From assembly GCA_012295275.1 (NCBI GenBank), contig CM022679.1, positions 2,830,116 to 2,894,115 of the forward strand: a stretch of 64,000 nucleotides of DNA. The letters are read 5' to 3'. The notes under the pieces were generated by a model, which saw nothing but the letters and a program-made list of their open reading frames with translations, was not told where the DNA came from and did no database searches. Numbering within the stretch: position 1 is the first letter of the stretch; every line of letters starts with the position of its first letter. The position numbers and the translations under genes were made by a program. Shown here piece after piece: positions 13,305 through 28,002 of this stretch. The DNA is from Chrysomallon squamiferum. Lineage: Eukaryota; Mollusca; Gastropoda; Neomphalida; Peltospiridae.

Positions 13305-16300
13305 TGCTGCTGTTGTTTGTAGTAGAAGCCCAGATAGTAACAGAAATATTGGAAAAAATATTATTAGCAGTAGTAGTAGGAGGAGGAGGAGTAATAGTTG
13401 TTGTAGTTGTAGTTGTAGTAGTAGTTGTTGTAGTTGTAGCAGTAGCAGTAGCAGCAGAAGCAGTAGTAGTAGCAACAGTAGAAGTAGTAGTAGCAGTGGC
13501 AATAGTAGTAGTCGTATTAGTAATATTAGTAGAGTAGAAATAGGTAGAAGTAGTAGCAGTTGTATTATCAGTAGCAAGCAGTGGTTGTAGAAATACTGTT
13601 ATATGTAACATGCTGTGTTATTTTTACTCTTGGAGACAACATTTTGACTACTGAAGTTTTGGAAGAAGATGTCGTCAGTAATAGGGATGAAAAGCTTGTA
13701 TAAGTAACGTATTACATTGTACAACAAAAATAAAAATAAATAAATAAATAAAGATTAGCGTAACGTAATATCCACGCGTGTAAAACAGTTAAATAATGTA
13801 AATCATTATATTAATAAGCCCAGTGTATTTACGTAACGTAAATAAAATACATGTTTATTAAACAGGTAACATACGAGCTGCTTTTCCATCTCAAACTGGT
13901 TTCGGTACAAGTCGGGCTCACTTCGAGTTGTCAGAATCTCGTCTCGCTGTGTGCTGTCACTGCGCATGCGTATGTCCCACCTTCCGAACATTTTCTTCTT
14001 CTTTCTTGCGGCTTTTCTCTCCTCTGTTCAGCGACCATTAACAGAGAATTTTAACTTTTGTTATTTAAAGCAGATTAAGAGAAAATATTGATGACCATAA
14101 ATTATAAAGTAATACGAAAATGTTAGAAGTCGAGTTTAGTTGAACAGGCCTTCATCTACGCATTTATTTCTGTCAGTGTTGAGTGTGTGTCTGTGTATCA
14201 GATATACAGAGAGAAACAATTTGTAAGGGTGTTTATGTACGTGTGTCTTTCTGTCTGTGTTTATGTGTGTACAGTGTATAATACAGTGTATGTCTAAGTG
14301 TGAAATCTGACTCACCATATTCTATGTCTCTTGGCTGAACTTTCCGTAATTTCTTTAGCACTGACAAACTTCCCTGAAAGAAATAAGTATTCATATATGA
14401 GTGTATGTCTGTGTGCGTGTGTGTGTGTGTGTGTGTGTAAACGATGTCGCACGTACACACTGACACTGACACGGACTTTTCAACGAAACTGGACAAAGGT
14501 CATTAGATGAAGTTTCAACATGTAATCACAACTTAAGCTCCTGTCAAATTATTATTCAACATACAACAACCCAACCTGAAACAGCGGTTAACAGTTAATA
14601 ATATCATCAAACACCCGAGCTTCAGCCGTTCATACTGAAAGCTTATGATTTCCCCATAAAATGAAAAAAGAAAATTAAAAAATGACGTGAGCTACGAAAA
14701 TCTACAGACACAGAAAAGATATCTGATGCAGTGTTTGGCTTTAAGCTGTAGTTTAGTTTATCAGATACTGGTCAGATTTACTTATAATAACCTCAGAACG
14801 TAGAATTTTGTAACAGTAATTACTGTGTAAAAAACTGGTGAAAATAATGTTTGAAATCTTACTGATTTTACAATGTAGATCCAGTCTGAATTGTTGCTAT
14901 CTCTCACCAGAACTTGGCCTCGACTGAAATTAAAACAATGTGATTACTACATCCGTATGACATAATTCTATTAGACTATTATAGAACGTAAAACAGAAAT
15001 AATATAAGTCCTAGAGATGAACACACAATATACATGTATTCATACCCTGACACATAGAAATACTTTTTTTCTGTTTAATTCTTTTATTTATTTATTTATT
15101 TATTTAAATTAATTTCTTCAGTTTTTTACATGTTTGGATTGTATTCCTTTGTCTAACAATTTATGATTCATTGTTTTAGAAATAAAAAAACAAAATGTCG
15201 AAATAAACAAACCCTGCATATATACATCAGCGAAGTTACAGAAATATTTTTAATAAATGTAAAATTATGTTTAATTAAAAAGAAAAAATACATAAATATT
15301 TTTTAAACTGAAATGAAAAAAAACAAATCTGCTGACAATCTGTGACTGCGATAACTCGTATCATTTTGTTTCATAAACAGCAGTAAAGTGGAATGTTGAC
15401 TGACAAACTAATTGTTTTATTTACATTAGGCGGACTGTATATATTGGTCTAAACCAGGCGTGGGCAATCTTTTTTTAAGAAGCGGGCCACATGAAACATG
15501 GCTCTATTTCAGGCAGGCCGCAGGTACTAATTTAGGCGATTTTGTGGTTTTACGAAGAGTTTATTTTAAGAAAATTTTCATTTTCATTTGTTTCAGGAAC
15601 TGTTATAACAAAAAAACATTACCAGTGTTTTAGTACATTAGTAGATACAAAATACACTCATTTGGTAAAATTTGAATTAACGTTATTTTCCTTGTGAAAT
15701 TAGGCGGGCCACTGAGAAAGCCGCGCGGGCCGCAGTTTCACCATGACAACAAGTTTGGTCAAAAAGACAGATCGTCCCGAATACAGATAACTAAGATAAA
15801 ACAATAAAACATTTTTATTGTCTAACAAATAAAGCAGTATAAATGTTATTAATAGAAGTTTTACTTTTAATGAGCTTTACAGAAGAAAAATAAAATACTC
15901 GGTGATATCTGTAATTTGCGCAATGTTTATACACACAATGTTTTCGTAGATTTTCTGATGACATTTTTTTTATGACACTACGCGAAAAAAAAATGACCTC
16001 TGCTAACCTGGTACAGAGAGTAACGAGTTATTTCTCACAGATATTAGTTTAATTCTGAATCGCAGAGGCAACACTTTAACAACATCTTTCAGTTGTTAAA
16101 TTACATCCATTGTTGAGTAATGAAGGTGTCTGTTGATCCCAGGTGGAAATCAATTATATAGCGACAAACAGGTAAGTGTATATTTATTTATCTATTTTAT
16201 TTTATTATTATTATTTTTTTAAATTGATATTTGTTTCGTTGGTAACAACATTTAATATCTCATTGTGCTATAATAATATTTATAAGAAGTATATAGCTCC

Positions 16301-19174
16301 TCGAAAAACTGAATAATCGATGTGTCAAACGTGCTTGTATTTTAATGTTCTAATGTGTAAGTTTTATTCAAGTATATTTTCAGGTTTCACATGGTGGCTT
16401 TTAGGGGGTTTTGAGGGTTTTGTTTTTCTTAAAAACAATTAATATTTAATGTGGTCTAATAATTGTGGTATAATAATATTTTTTAAGAGTTTCGTCTGAG
16501 GTTTTTGAATAATTATCAGAGAATTTAATAATTTATACATATAGTAGTATAAAAAAACTATTAAATGTTTCAAGTTTTCTGTTTTATTTCGAATTGTTTA
16601 TTTTTTCTCTCTCTCTTTATGCTAGACAGTCTGTACGTATTGTATAATAAAGCTAACGAGGATTATTTGGAATAAAGACAAAGAGATTCACAGACTGGGG
16701 ACATTCTGGACCTGCCCTCATTTAGGTCAACGTCGGGTCATGAAGCTGGCTAGAACAGGATTACATTATGATGAAGAAAGGAGAGAGATCCGATGTCACG
16801 TGTGTAACAGAGGTGTAGCTGTGAGTGAGATCGACCATGAAACTGATGACAACCGCCTCCACCTTCGGCTGTCACCAAACTGCCGTTTGTCGTCTGGGAC
16901 GTATTCTCGTAATGTTCCCATTCAGAATGAAATGTCGCTGAGACATGTCGCACAATTGGAACAGATGTACAGACGTCTACAGCAGGAAAACAACAGAAAT
17001 TCTACGTGTCCCGGTCACGCGTTCTTCCGCCAGGAATCCTCAGCAATTGTAACATTGAGCAGAGCTGAAGATTCGTACCAATTTCTGAAAGTCACAGACC
17101 GTCTTGTCCCTAGTTCTTCATTTGACGTACGCCGGCTGCTAAGGGAGAATGCAGAACCAGTTCTTGAAGACGGTGCTTACAGAATAGAAGGAAAGCATGA
17201 ACTGGCTATAGGCTAGAAACTGTGAACGTTTCGTGTTAACCCAGTGGCGGATCCAGAAATAAAATAAGGGGGGGGGTGGCTAGATTGGGATGGAGTGAAC
17301 TTTCTGGGAGTCCTGTTCCTCAAAGACGATGAACAAAGCACATCATAATATGATGTTCATACAGTAATGAATTTATTTTCCACCACAACATAATTAGGCC
17401 AGGTTTACACGAGGCCACAACCGACATGGTCACACTGTTCATAAAATCAAGAGTGAAATTCTGCCTGTTTTAAAATCAAGCAAAACAAAATAAAGGTAAT
17501 TGTTTCAGTGACTGTCGTTTGTAAAATATTCAGGAACTGAAAAAAGAACTTCTGAATTTTTTTTTGCCAGAGTGATAGTTCTCCTCGGAAGTTAGCATTT
17601 ATACTTAATTGTTCATATGTAATCGCCTCCATACTGGTAATAATATTATATAATAATAAAATCAATGTCTGTCCAATGACTGGTGTTGTTCAGCAGTAGT
17701 ACAATGATGTACATGCGTTAAACCTCGGTAAACACACATCACACGCTTTAAATTTGATAATGATATTATTTAGTAGTATTTAATAAAATTAGTTTATCAG
17801 ATAAAGAGTAACTTAGGATACGCTGAGAAACACTGACATGAAAGAAACAAAAGATAGTCAAGTAGAATAGGTTTAACTGTTTATAATATCAGGCTCATAA
17901 CAGCAGTTTACATTTACTCGCCAAGTGGCTAGTGAATAAAGAAAACTGCACAAACAACAAGCCAAGTCAGGATTTTTACTAGCAGGCATCATAATAATTT
18001 AGACACATTTAATAGAATGAATGAATTTTACACCACAACCTCTATTACTTGAATTAGGAGTCAACATTTAGTAATTATATAAACAGCATACTGTATAATT
18101 TTTGAAATATGGATCGACTGAAACGCTAGTACCTGGTATTTCAAAAAATTCGTTGCTATCATCGACTTAAATATATATTAATTGTAACAGTCAAATGCTT
18201 TTATTTCAGTGGCTTGCAGTGTTCGCGGGAAACTTAAAACGCTATCAAGTAACTTATATTTTGTGAAGTTGTAATCTACACTACACACTTTAAAAAGAAT
18301 CTTCTCTTTCTTATAAACATTGATATTGTTTTGTCACCATCGGTTAGATCTGCTTCGTGCTCACTGTACTAGAACTTGTTATATCCGAATTAGTGAAATA
18401 CAATATAACTTTTCTGAAGCACAAATACACACGTGCGTGCATGCATGCATACATACATATATACATACATACACATATACCTACCTACATACATACAGTC
18501 ATACATATGTACGTACGTACACACGCAGACAAATATGCATGGAAATTATTATACACATACATATATAGTAATTTATTCTTTTTTTCACCGAATTCTGATT
18601 TTGCACAGCACTGACTCATCCCTTGACAATTACTGTTAACATTTTGACTAGCTACAGCTGAACCGTAATGACCTCAAAATATTATCTGAAATCAAATCTC
18701 GTCACGTTAATCATAATAACAATTAAAAATCACAAAAAACAACAAAATAAACAGAAATTAAATAAAACTGACCATCATTTGAGTAATTAAGGTGTTTTCC
18801 CCAGGTGGAAATTCCCAAGATAAACAAACAGGTAAGTTATAATTTATTACACTTATTTTAATTAGAAAGTTTGTTTCTAAAGATTCTTTACTTGAGAAAT
18901 CTATACATGATTTCATAAAACGCAAAACAGAATTGCTTGATTACTGCTTCTTGAGAAGAGTCAAGTCGTTGTTATTATATATCTGCAAAACATTCTTCTC
19001 TGTACTGTGATCATACAGTTTATCTGAATGACAGTTTCATTCTGGCGAAATCAGAGTTTTAAAGAGAAAACAAAAGACTACAGGTAATGTATTGTCTTTT
19101 TTCTATTTTCACATTAGTCTCGATGTGGATTTGTTGCAGGGTTTCTAACTTGTTTTTATTTATTTATTTTATTA

Positions 19175-19208
<34 letters not shown>

Positions 19209-21008
19209 GTTATGATTATTATTATTTATTTTTTGTTTTTGTTTTTTAGTTGTTCATTTGTTATTATTTATTTTATTTTATTGTATTTTATTTTTAATAT
19301 ATTTTTGTTTCGTTTTTTTTTTTCTTAAACAACATTTAATATCTAATTGCATTATAATAATATTTAAAAAAAAATAATAATAAAAATAAAATAAAACAAG
19401 TAGTAAACATTCTAATATGTAGAATACAATCCTGCTTTTACCATGACTCTACAGTTTTACTAAAATTGATATTTTAATATTCATGATGGGAATTTTATCC
19501 CATGAATGATTAATTACTTTCAGTAAGTTGATGTTGTATTGTTTCATAGGTGTTATTACAAAAAGTACAAGCACTGCTATTAATTTAATGAATGAAATGT
19601 AAAAATGTATTAGTGGTTAAAATTCTGAACCTAAACGAAAATAGAGTGAAATCTTTTAGTCATTAAAATGAAGATAATATGTTCTCCTTGTTTAGTGTCA
19701 TAAATAAATCCATGATTTCCATGCATCATCTGAGGTTTTGGAATAACTATCAGAGAATTTAATAACTTATACATTTAGTAGTAGTTCTACCATTACTATT
19801 TATAGTAACAATAGTAGTAGTAGTGGTGGTTGTAGCAGTGGTGGTTGTAGTAACAGCAGCAGTTGTAGTAATGAATTAATTAATTTAATCTGTTTTAACT
19901 AATACTTTATGTAATAAAAAAGAAGATACGTAAGTGCATTTTGTTTCTTAGATAAAATATTCTGTCTCTTGTTACACGTGTCATACCGACAAGCTTGAAC
20001 CTAACAGCGCTCTGTCATGCTTAAATAATTTGCTAACACGAGTCTGTTGAGCTGACATATAAATAGAGCAGAACCAAGATCCTGTATATTCTGCGACGGT
20101 TTCCAAATAATGTAGAGGAGCTTATTGTAATGACTGATGTAACAACATGCATATCAGTAAGAACATATTTATTGTTTGTTTTTTGTTTTTTGACCCATTG
20201 GGAATTCGATCACGTGGAAGTAAGCCCACTGAATGCAACAGATACAAGTGACATGAAACTATACCTGTTAGGTAAATATCAGAAACATGAAATGATGAAC
20301 TCTTTATTTCGAAGTCTTCTAGAAAAACCCCAAGATGTATATATTTTAATGTTTTCATGTGTAAGTAAGTTTAAGCAAAGTCAGTTAATTTTCTTCTGTT
20401 TTCGCTTGTTATTGTGGATACATTTTTTTTTTTTTTTTTTTTCTGTTTTTATTTATTTATTCATTTATTTATTAATTTAAATTAATTAACTAATTTACTT
20501 TTTTTCAGTTTCGAGCGAAGACAGACTGGTGCTGGTTTGACATATTGCTAATCACCACAGTACGCCTCAGTAAGTTTGAACACAAATTTCTCTTCTTTGT
20601 CTTTTTGATTTGCCTGCCGTTTATATAATACACATTAACACAGAATCAGTAAATGAATTACCATAGATATACTACTATTACTACTAGCATTACCATTCAG
20701 CTATCACTACTACTATGCTGCTGCTGCTTCTACTACTATTTATACTACTACAGTAATGTCATTACTATTATTACTACTTCTGTCCTATCAGTCCTGTTAT
20801 TTCTTCGACTACTAACACTAATTGTACTACATCTCTCTGTCATTATGTCACTCTTCATCTTTTACACTCTCATGTCCCATTCATTCTCTCTTTATATCTA
20901 TTTCATCTCTCTCAATTTCTCTTCCTCCATCCATCTGTTATCTTCCTCACTGGTTCTCTCTGTCTCTATTCCTCTCTCTATATATATATCTTTTATTTCT
21001 TTCTATCA

Positions 21009-21103
<95 letters not shown>

Positions 21104-24100
21104 GTTTTCCTTTAAACACTTTAATTGAGTAATTAGAATTTCAGAATATTTTATTTTCAGAAACACGCCCATTCTCACTTATTCTATTCTGTTAATATTT
21201 TCCTTGGGCAGACAGAGAAGACTATCGTTTCTCGGAGAAGGTTCCAGAAACAACAGTTTTGAACATTTAAAATAAAGCTAACATGGCGAGTAGTATTTGG
21301 AATAATGACAATGAGTTTTATCGACTACTGACATTCCAGACCTGCCCTGATGTAGGACAACGTCGGGCCACGAAGCTGGCTAGAACAGGATTACATTATG
21401 ATGAAGAAAGGGGAGAGATCCGGTGTCACGTGTGTAACAGAGGTGTAGCTGTGAGTGAGATCGACCCTGAAACTGATGACAACAGTCTCCACCTTCGGCT
21501 GTCACCAAACTGCCCTTTGGCGTCTGGGACGTATTCTCGTAATGTTCCCATTCAGGCCGACATATCGCTGGGACATGCGACACAATCGGTGCAGGAAAGC
21601 AACAGGAATTCTAACAGAAATTCTGCATATGCCCAAATTGTAACATCCAGCGGAGCTGGAGTTTCGTACCAGTTTTTACTAGACACAGACAGTCTTGTCC
21701 CCAGTTCTTCAACGTTTAACTTAAACCAGCTGCTAATGGAGATTGCAGAGTATGTTCTAGAAGACGGTGGATATATAATGGAAGGAAAGCACAAACTGGT
21801 TATAGGTTAGAAACTTTATTACGTACCAGTGTGTCGAGGCGAACATATTTTAAGCAGCGGATCTAGTGGAGATGCAATGAGCTCTTGCTAAGGGCGATCG
21901 AAAATTAAAAAACTGACTAAATAAAGCGCTTGGCAGTTTCCACAGAAAGAAATTAGCTACAAGTTCTCACGAATCGATGACAGTCAGGGCTGTCTAACCA
22001 CCTCTGTAATTTATCGTGGATTCGCCGCGGTTGTATTCATTTAATACAGAAACATCAATCAAGTCAGAATCTCAGTACGAGATTGACTGCCGCTGTAAGA
22101 ATGTTGTGGAAGGAAACTATGCAGAACAGAAGAAAAGATTATCGTAAAAAACTAAAAATGTGATTTTTGTTTGCTTTGAATCGACTTTACGATAACTGAA
22201 ATGTAAAGCTGTATATGCGGGTAGCAGGAATCATATGTACATGTTTGGTTTCTTCTCGTTCTTCTTGTGTTGGCCAGTTTTCTCTGGTAGACAGTGACAC
22301 ACGACTTTCTTCTTTAAAATATGGAAAGATATATAAATAATGATCTTTAGGTTAATAATACCCTTTTTATATTTGTTTTCTTGCTCTTTTCTTTTTTTTT
22401 TTTCTTGTTTCTTTTTTATTTATTTATTTGTTTTAGCTTTCTTTCTTTCTTTTTTCTTGTTTTTCTTTCATCTTCAAAATACACATAAATTATTTTGTAT
22501 TCTCTTTCACTAAAACTGACTATAAATTAAACAACATGTTTTGAATGTTGTTCGCGAGTTTTGTCTCTTACCTTTTAAAAACAACAACAAACAAACAAAC
22601 AATATCGTATGCTATTTTTCGTTTCTTTTTGCGATAAAGATTAACGTAATAACGTATTACCGTCAGATAAATAAAACATCACGTATATTCGCTATATTAT
22701 TACTTCCTATTTCGATTATCCATGTTGTCCATTCAGCGATGTAGAAAAACCTGAGCGTGACTAAATTTCTGTTCTGTTATTTAATCTTATTTTCAGCTTG
22801 ACAGAAATATATCTTTGTTAAAATCATCGACAAAAGTGTATAGGTATAATTTTATTTACTAGGATCTACTTAGTGAAGTTTTATAATGAAAACGTGGCCA
22901 AAGAAAGTGAGTATTGTCACTGCCTCTAGGCGGTCTAAAGCTCGGCGGTGTGTTTATTTATTTCTCACTACAATAACGGATCTTTGCGATATCAGGCTGA
23001 TAATGTAACCTTTCTGTACAATCCAATAACCAGGCCTACTGACAGCGGGAGGGAGATGACGGTTTAATGTTTGTTATCGCAGTAGCACCGCAGTTTTCTG
23101 CGCATGTCGAGATATCAAATCTGATATGTTTGTCAAAGAGAGGCGGTCTCGGGTGCGGATCCAGAACTTTTTACACAGGGGTGGGGCTGCTACCCTTTGA
23201 TGTTGGAGACTTTTATCAGGAATGGCCTCCCCACGTGTCCAGAGAACGAGCGAAGAACACTAAAATCATTCAAAACGAATGTTAGCACGTTGTTAAGTGA
23301 GTGGTCTCCACACATACTCCTCTATGGAGATTTTATACGTTGGCGAAGAAGACTGCAACAGAAATACAGAAATATTTTCTTACTCCAGTAAATAAAATGT
23401 ATTAAGCGACATCTTTTGATGACATTTCGCAATATTCGTTTCAAGTTTTCTAACGGTTTTAAAGTCTGTTTAATTGATAAATAAATTATTAGATATTTTT
23501 AGATACAAACGGAAGTAACAGATGCCAGCTGTTAGACCGCTTTAAGAAACCGATATGTGAAACACCTAATAACAGATATGTGAGACACCTAATAACAGAT
23601 ATGTGAGACACCTAATAACAGATATGTGAGACACCTAATAACAGATATGTGAGACACCTAATAACAGATATCCGTGAGATTTAATAACCTTTATCTTTGA
23701 CATCTAATAACATTTAAACACACGGTTCAATTACCCAGACCCTCAGTCATTCTACACTATTTATTTATTTATTTAAATTAAGATAGACTACATACACACA
23801 TACAACCGTGTTAATCACCACAGTACGCTGCTTTTGTTTTACAGTTTCGCTCCTGGTTGTGTCCACACGAACTCTCCTTACAGTAATTCTTTGTTGCTGT
23901 TAATCTTCGTTTACAAGTGGTTACTCGTGTCTGTCACCTGATTAAAGTTCGTGTAACTAAACGCTGTGTATGAACAAAAGCACGATTACCCGTGGTCAAA
24001 GACCAAAGCGGCACACGTGGTTTTCAGAGGGCTGACGTGAATAGCGCAGATTAATCAAATACAAATCTTTCCTTTCAGATCCGCGGCCTGTGATTTGTGG

Positions 24101-25933
24101 CTAAATAATAGGCAAAATAAATACTGAAACAAAATACATTACAAGTAGCCCGCTGCCAGGTCTTCCGACTAAAGTCACAAGAGACTCGGTGCAAGAAGTT
24201 AAAGCGTTTTAACAAACGAAGGGAAATTGTGAGGGGTGCATTCAGTTTGTAGACTCTGGGTTATAGAAATCAGTCGAGTGGTTCTGAGAAATTCAGGTGT
24301 GTGTGTGTGTGTTTTGAAGAGAAATGTAGCGAATATTAAGTCAGAATTACACGTTCAAACAGAGGGACGTTTTACAGAAACAGATATACACTTTGTCTGA
24401 GAACGAGATTTTTTGTATGAATGTATGTACGTGTGTGTACGTGCGTGTATGTGTGTTTGTGTATTTGTGTTATATATAGAAACAGATACACAGATACAAA
24501 GCTTTGTTTATGTATCAGCGAGTAAGAAAGATGTGTGTCTATCTGTACATTTGTTTGTATGTGTTTGCATTTTATTATTACAATTCTATATTTAAATAGT
24601 GTACTAGATAGTCTCTTTTCATCTGTAAGTAAACAGTAATTATATGCGATTCCACATCATAGTTTTATATGTTACAAAACACATCACTAATATTTCTCAA
24701 ATGCGAGTGTTATGTGCATTTGTGTATGGAGTAATATACAGATAGATAGATATAGATATATATATAATATGATACATACACATACATATATATATATATG
24801 TGGGAACACACAGACATATACACATACATATATGCGTACGTTCGCATGCACATAACAGATACAACACACAGACACATACAAAAAAAAAAAAAAAAGAAAA
24901 CTATAGTTCTACAATGAAAAGACAAAACATTTCAGCGTACTTACTTGAAATAATGAAACATACATGCCTCGGGATTTTCGGCCAAACAATCCACCGGCCA
25001 GTGACGCAAAAACCCCACACTCCTGGAACAAAATTTAATCAAACTTTTATCCATACTGTCAACACATTTCTTTTATTTCTAATAAATCCATACCGTCATC
25101 ACGTTTTGAAGCTTCCTATTCCAGACGCCGGCTACCACAAAACTGTCTCAAACACAGCTCAGAGCACCATGGAAGCGCAACTACTGATGTGCTTAGAGTA
25201 AGTAAGTCGTGTATATGGCATGTAACGTAGTTTTCTTCATCGGCTCAGTGGTTTTCTTGTTAATAGTTTCCAGATAATATGAACGTAAACCTGTCGGTCC
25301 TATTGATCACCGGTAAGACGTTGATGGAATGCCACACACACACAACAAGCGTATCATTGTTTTATCATAAGTCTCTTTTCACCGTACAATGGGTTGGTTT
25401 TTTTTTGTAATCTTTTTTTTTTTTTTTATCAGTGACTACGTATTTCCGTCTACTGCAATTCGAGTTCATATCAGAAAATGATAATCACTAGCAGTCTAAG
25501 TTTCGCAGATCAGGATAGATCGAAAAATGACGTCAAAGGGGTGAATGGTTTTTAATACTGAACTGAATAAATCCATTATATTTACATTTGATATTGCTGA
25601 GCTGTACTGTGCTCTGTTTATATTGCATTTCTTGTACACTGTAGTTTTTAATGTGTTGTAGACTGTTCGTACAGTACTGTGTAATAACCTTTTTTACTGC
25701 AATATCCAGTATTATATTTATAATCACATATTGTATACAGACTGACAAATAGACGAACGGATAGATGTTTAGATAGATAGGTAAACAGACCGATAGGTAG
25801 ACAGAAAAAAAACACAAAGACTGTTAGATATAGAGATTAACATGCAAAGAGATTCTGATGGCTATAGACTTCGTGCTACACACACACACATTAACACAAA
25901 ATATTAATAAATAAATAAGTAAATAAATACATA

Positions 25934-25977
<44 letters not shown>

Positions 25978-25999
25978 TAACAATAACAATAACAACATA

Positions 26000-26037
<38 letters not shown>

Positions 26038-26072
26038 TAACAATAACAATAACAACATAAATAATAATAATG

Positions 26073-26111
<39 letters not shown>

Positions 26112-26485
26112 TGCATCAAACAGACGGGATAATTTGTTTTTATCCAGTTCTGGGAGCTGATAATAAAAGGGACTAGTGTTATGACTCTGCTCCAATTACT
26201 TCTGAAGAAAATTACATTATCAGGATTCGATCCCGGTATCCATCACGACACGATGAGACAAAAAGTCATGGTCGTTATGAATATGTATTAAGATGCATTC
26301 TACACTGGTTTGACGTTCTCCATTGTTAGTATGGAGTGTTGAGGCTTTATATCAGCTCAAATGTCGCCACAATCGAGTTGTAAAAACACTACAACAATTC
26401 AGTGACGTTATTTTGTTTTGTATATAATATCGCATGAATTCAGACTTTTGAGTGTGTAATATGATCCATATCGCTCATTTGAATA

Positions 26486-26538
<53 letters not shown>

Positions 26539-26978
26539 CTTTTCATTTTGTCGGTCTTTTGTGGAGAGGTGGGTTATTTATTTATTTTATTTTTTGTGGG
26601 GAGGGTGTTTGTTGTTTTGTTGGTTGGTTTTCTTGTTTGTTGATTTTTGGGAGGAGTGTTCATTTCTTTGTTTTTCTTTAGATTTTGTTTGTCACTAAAG
26701 TTTTTGTATTATTATTGTTTTTAAACAACAGTCTCAGCACATTTAACTATTAACTGTGAGTGAAACATTTTTCGTGTAATGATAATATAAAATGATAGAG
26801 AAAATGTTCTACTGTCACTGAATGATTTAGTATTATCACAGAATCAGTTAATATTTGATAGCTTGTCGCAGAAAATACATAACATATTTAGTACACCAGT
26901 CACCAGCTCTAGCAAGAATGGGACATATCAGACTTTTTTCTCTCTTTTTTTTTAATGTGTAGTAAAAATAAATAAATA

Positions 26979-27018
<40 letters not shown>

Positions 27019-27212
27019 TACGTCATTATAATAGTTTCGGATGGATGAGAGCATGAATAGATGGACGGACACGATGATAGTTAATTTCCCGTTCTAACCT
27101 GATGAATGAGTTGTGATCTGGATCATTCAGATTCTGCAGTCCTCCCGACATAAAAATATCTTTGAAATCCTGAAAAAAATAGTCAACATCATGTATATAA
27201 TTATGTTGGTAT

Positions 27213-27260
<48 letters not shown>

Positions 27261-27967
27261 TGTGCAATGATTATGTGTGTATATATATACTGTATATACA
27301 CATACTCACACACATACACATACACATACACACACACCTAACCTGTACATATACGCAGTAGTTCTGTCTGTCTGTATGTATGTGTGTCTAAGTGTGTGTA
27401 TGTATGTATGTATGTATGTACAACCTACCTGTACAGATATACACAGGAGCTCTGTACGTCTGTCTGTACGTGTTACTAAGTGTATGTATGTATGTGTGTG
27501 TGTATGTATGTATGTATGTATGTATATATGTGTGTGTATGTATGTATGTATGTGTGTATGTATGTATGTACAACCTACCTGTACAGATATACACAGCAGC
27601 TCTGTACGTCTGTCTGTATGTGTTACTAAGTGTATGTATGTATGTATGTATGTATGTATGTATGTATGTATGAATGTATGTATGTGTGTATGTATGTATG
27701 TACAACCTACCTGTACAGATATACACAGCAGCTCTGTATCTGTCTGAGTGCTCACAGTAGCCTGGCGTCTTCGTCTTGTTACTACAGCCAGCTCCTTGAA
27801 AAACAAGTCTGCTCCATTACAAACACGTCTACCACTCACAATGTTAAACATGCAAACACACCAACACATCAACTGTAACTTGTTCATTCATTAGTAGCGT
27901 AAATATTGTATACTTTGGTGGAAGAATTAGTAGTGGTGGGAATAGTAGCAGTAGCAGTAGCAGTAGC

Positions 27968-28002
<35 letters not shown>

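Larger units (their letters stand above)
18780..23780 (+). repeat. Segmental duplication block around BIR copy 4
   Basis: Counterpart of the 3440-7095 block inside the CNBD2-like intron, in the same order: the GGTGGAAAT...AACAGGTAAG element (18792-18834), a second conserved putative exon ending ACAAAAGACTACAGGTAATG (about 19022-19083, matching an inverted copy at 2063-2125), the CT microsatellite, the BIR gene, the AACAATATCGTATGC block (22600-22720), the GGCGAAGAAGACTGC block (23340-23425) and the GATATGTGAGACACC tandem repeat (23550-23700). It shows that the duplicated unit is about 4-5 kb, not just the gene. Confidence 0.55.
14924..24944. other. Largest intron of the CNBD2-like gene, host of BIR copies 3 and 4
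   Basis: About 10 kb between two exons of the - strand gene. It contains the hAT-like element at 15455, BIR copy 3 with flanks, BIR copy 4 with its 5-kb block, the (CT)n tract 21009-21100 and otherwise AT-rich DNA (24410-24890 TATG/TACA-rich). No exon of the host gene is missing here by phase. Confidence 0.6.

Noticed and set aside
13089-13611. Long frames of Leu, Thr, Val or Ser runs on both strands
   Set aside because: They are produced by a trinucleotide repeat in an intron.
26219-26290. tRNA-like B box (GGGATCGAATCC on the - strand) as a tRNA gene or SINE
   Set aside because: No A box, no cloverleaf and no second copy seen in the window; at most a fragment.
27277-27887. Frames rich in Val/Cys/Met or His/Thr as genes
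   Set aside because: Translations of (TATG)n/(TACA)n; only the 27711-27794 part is a true exon.
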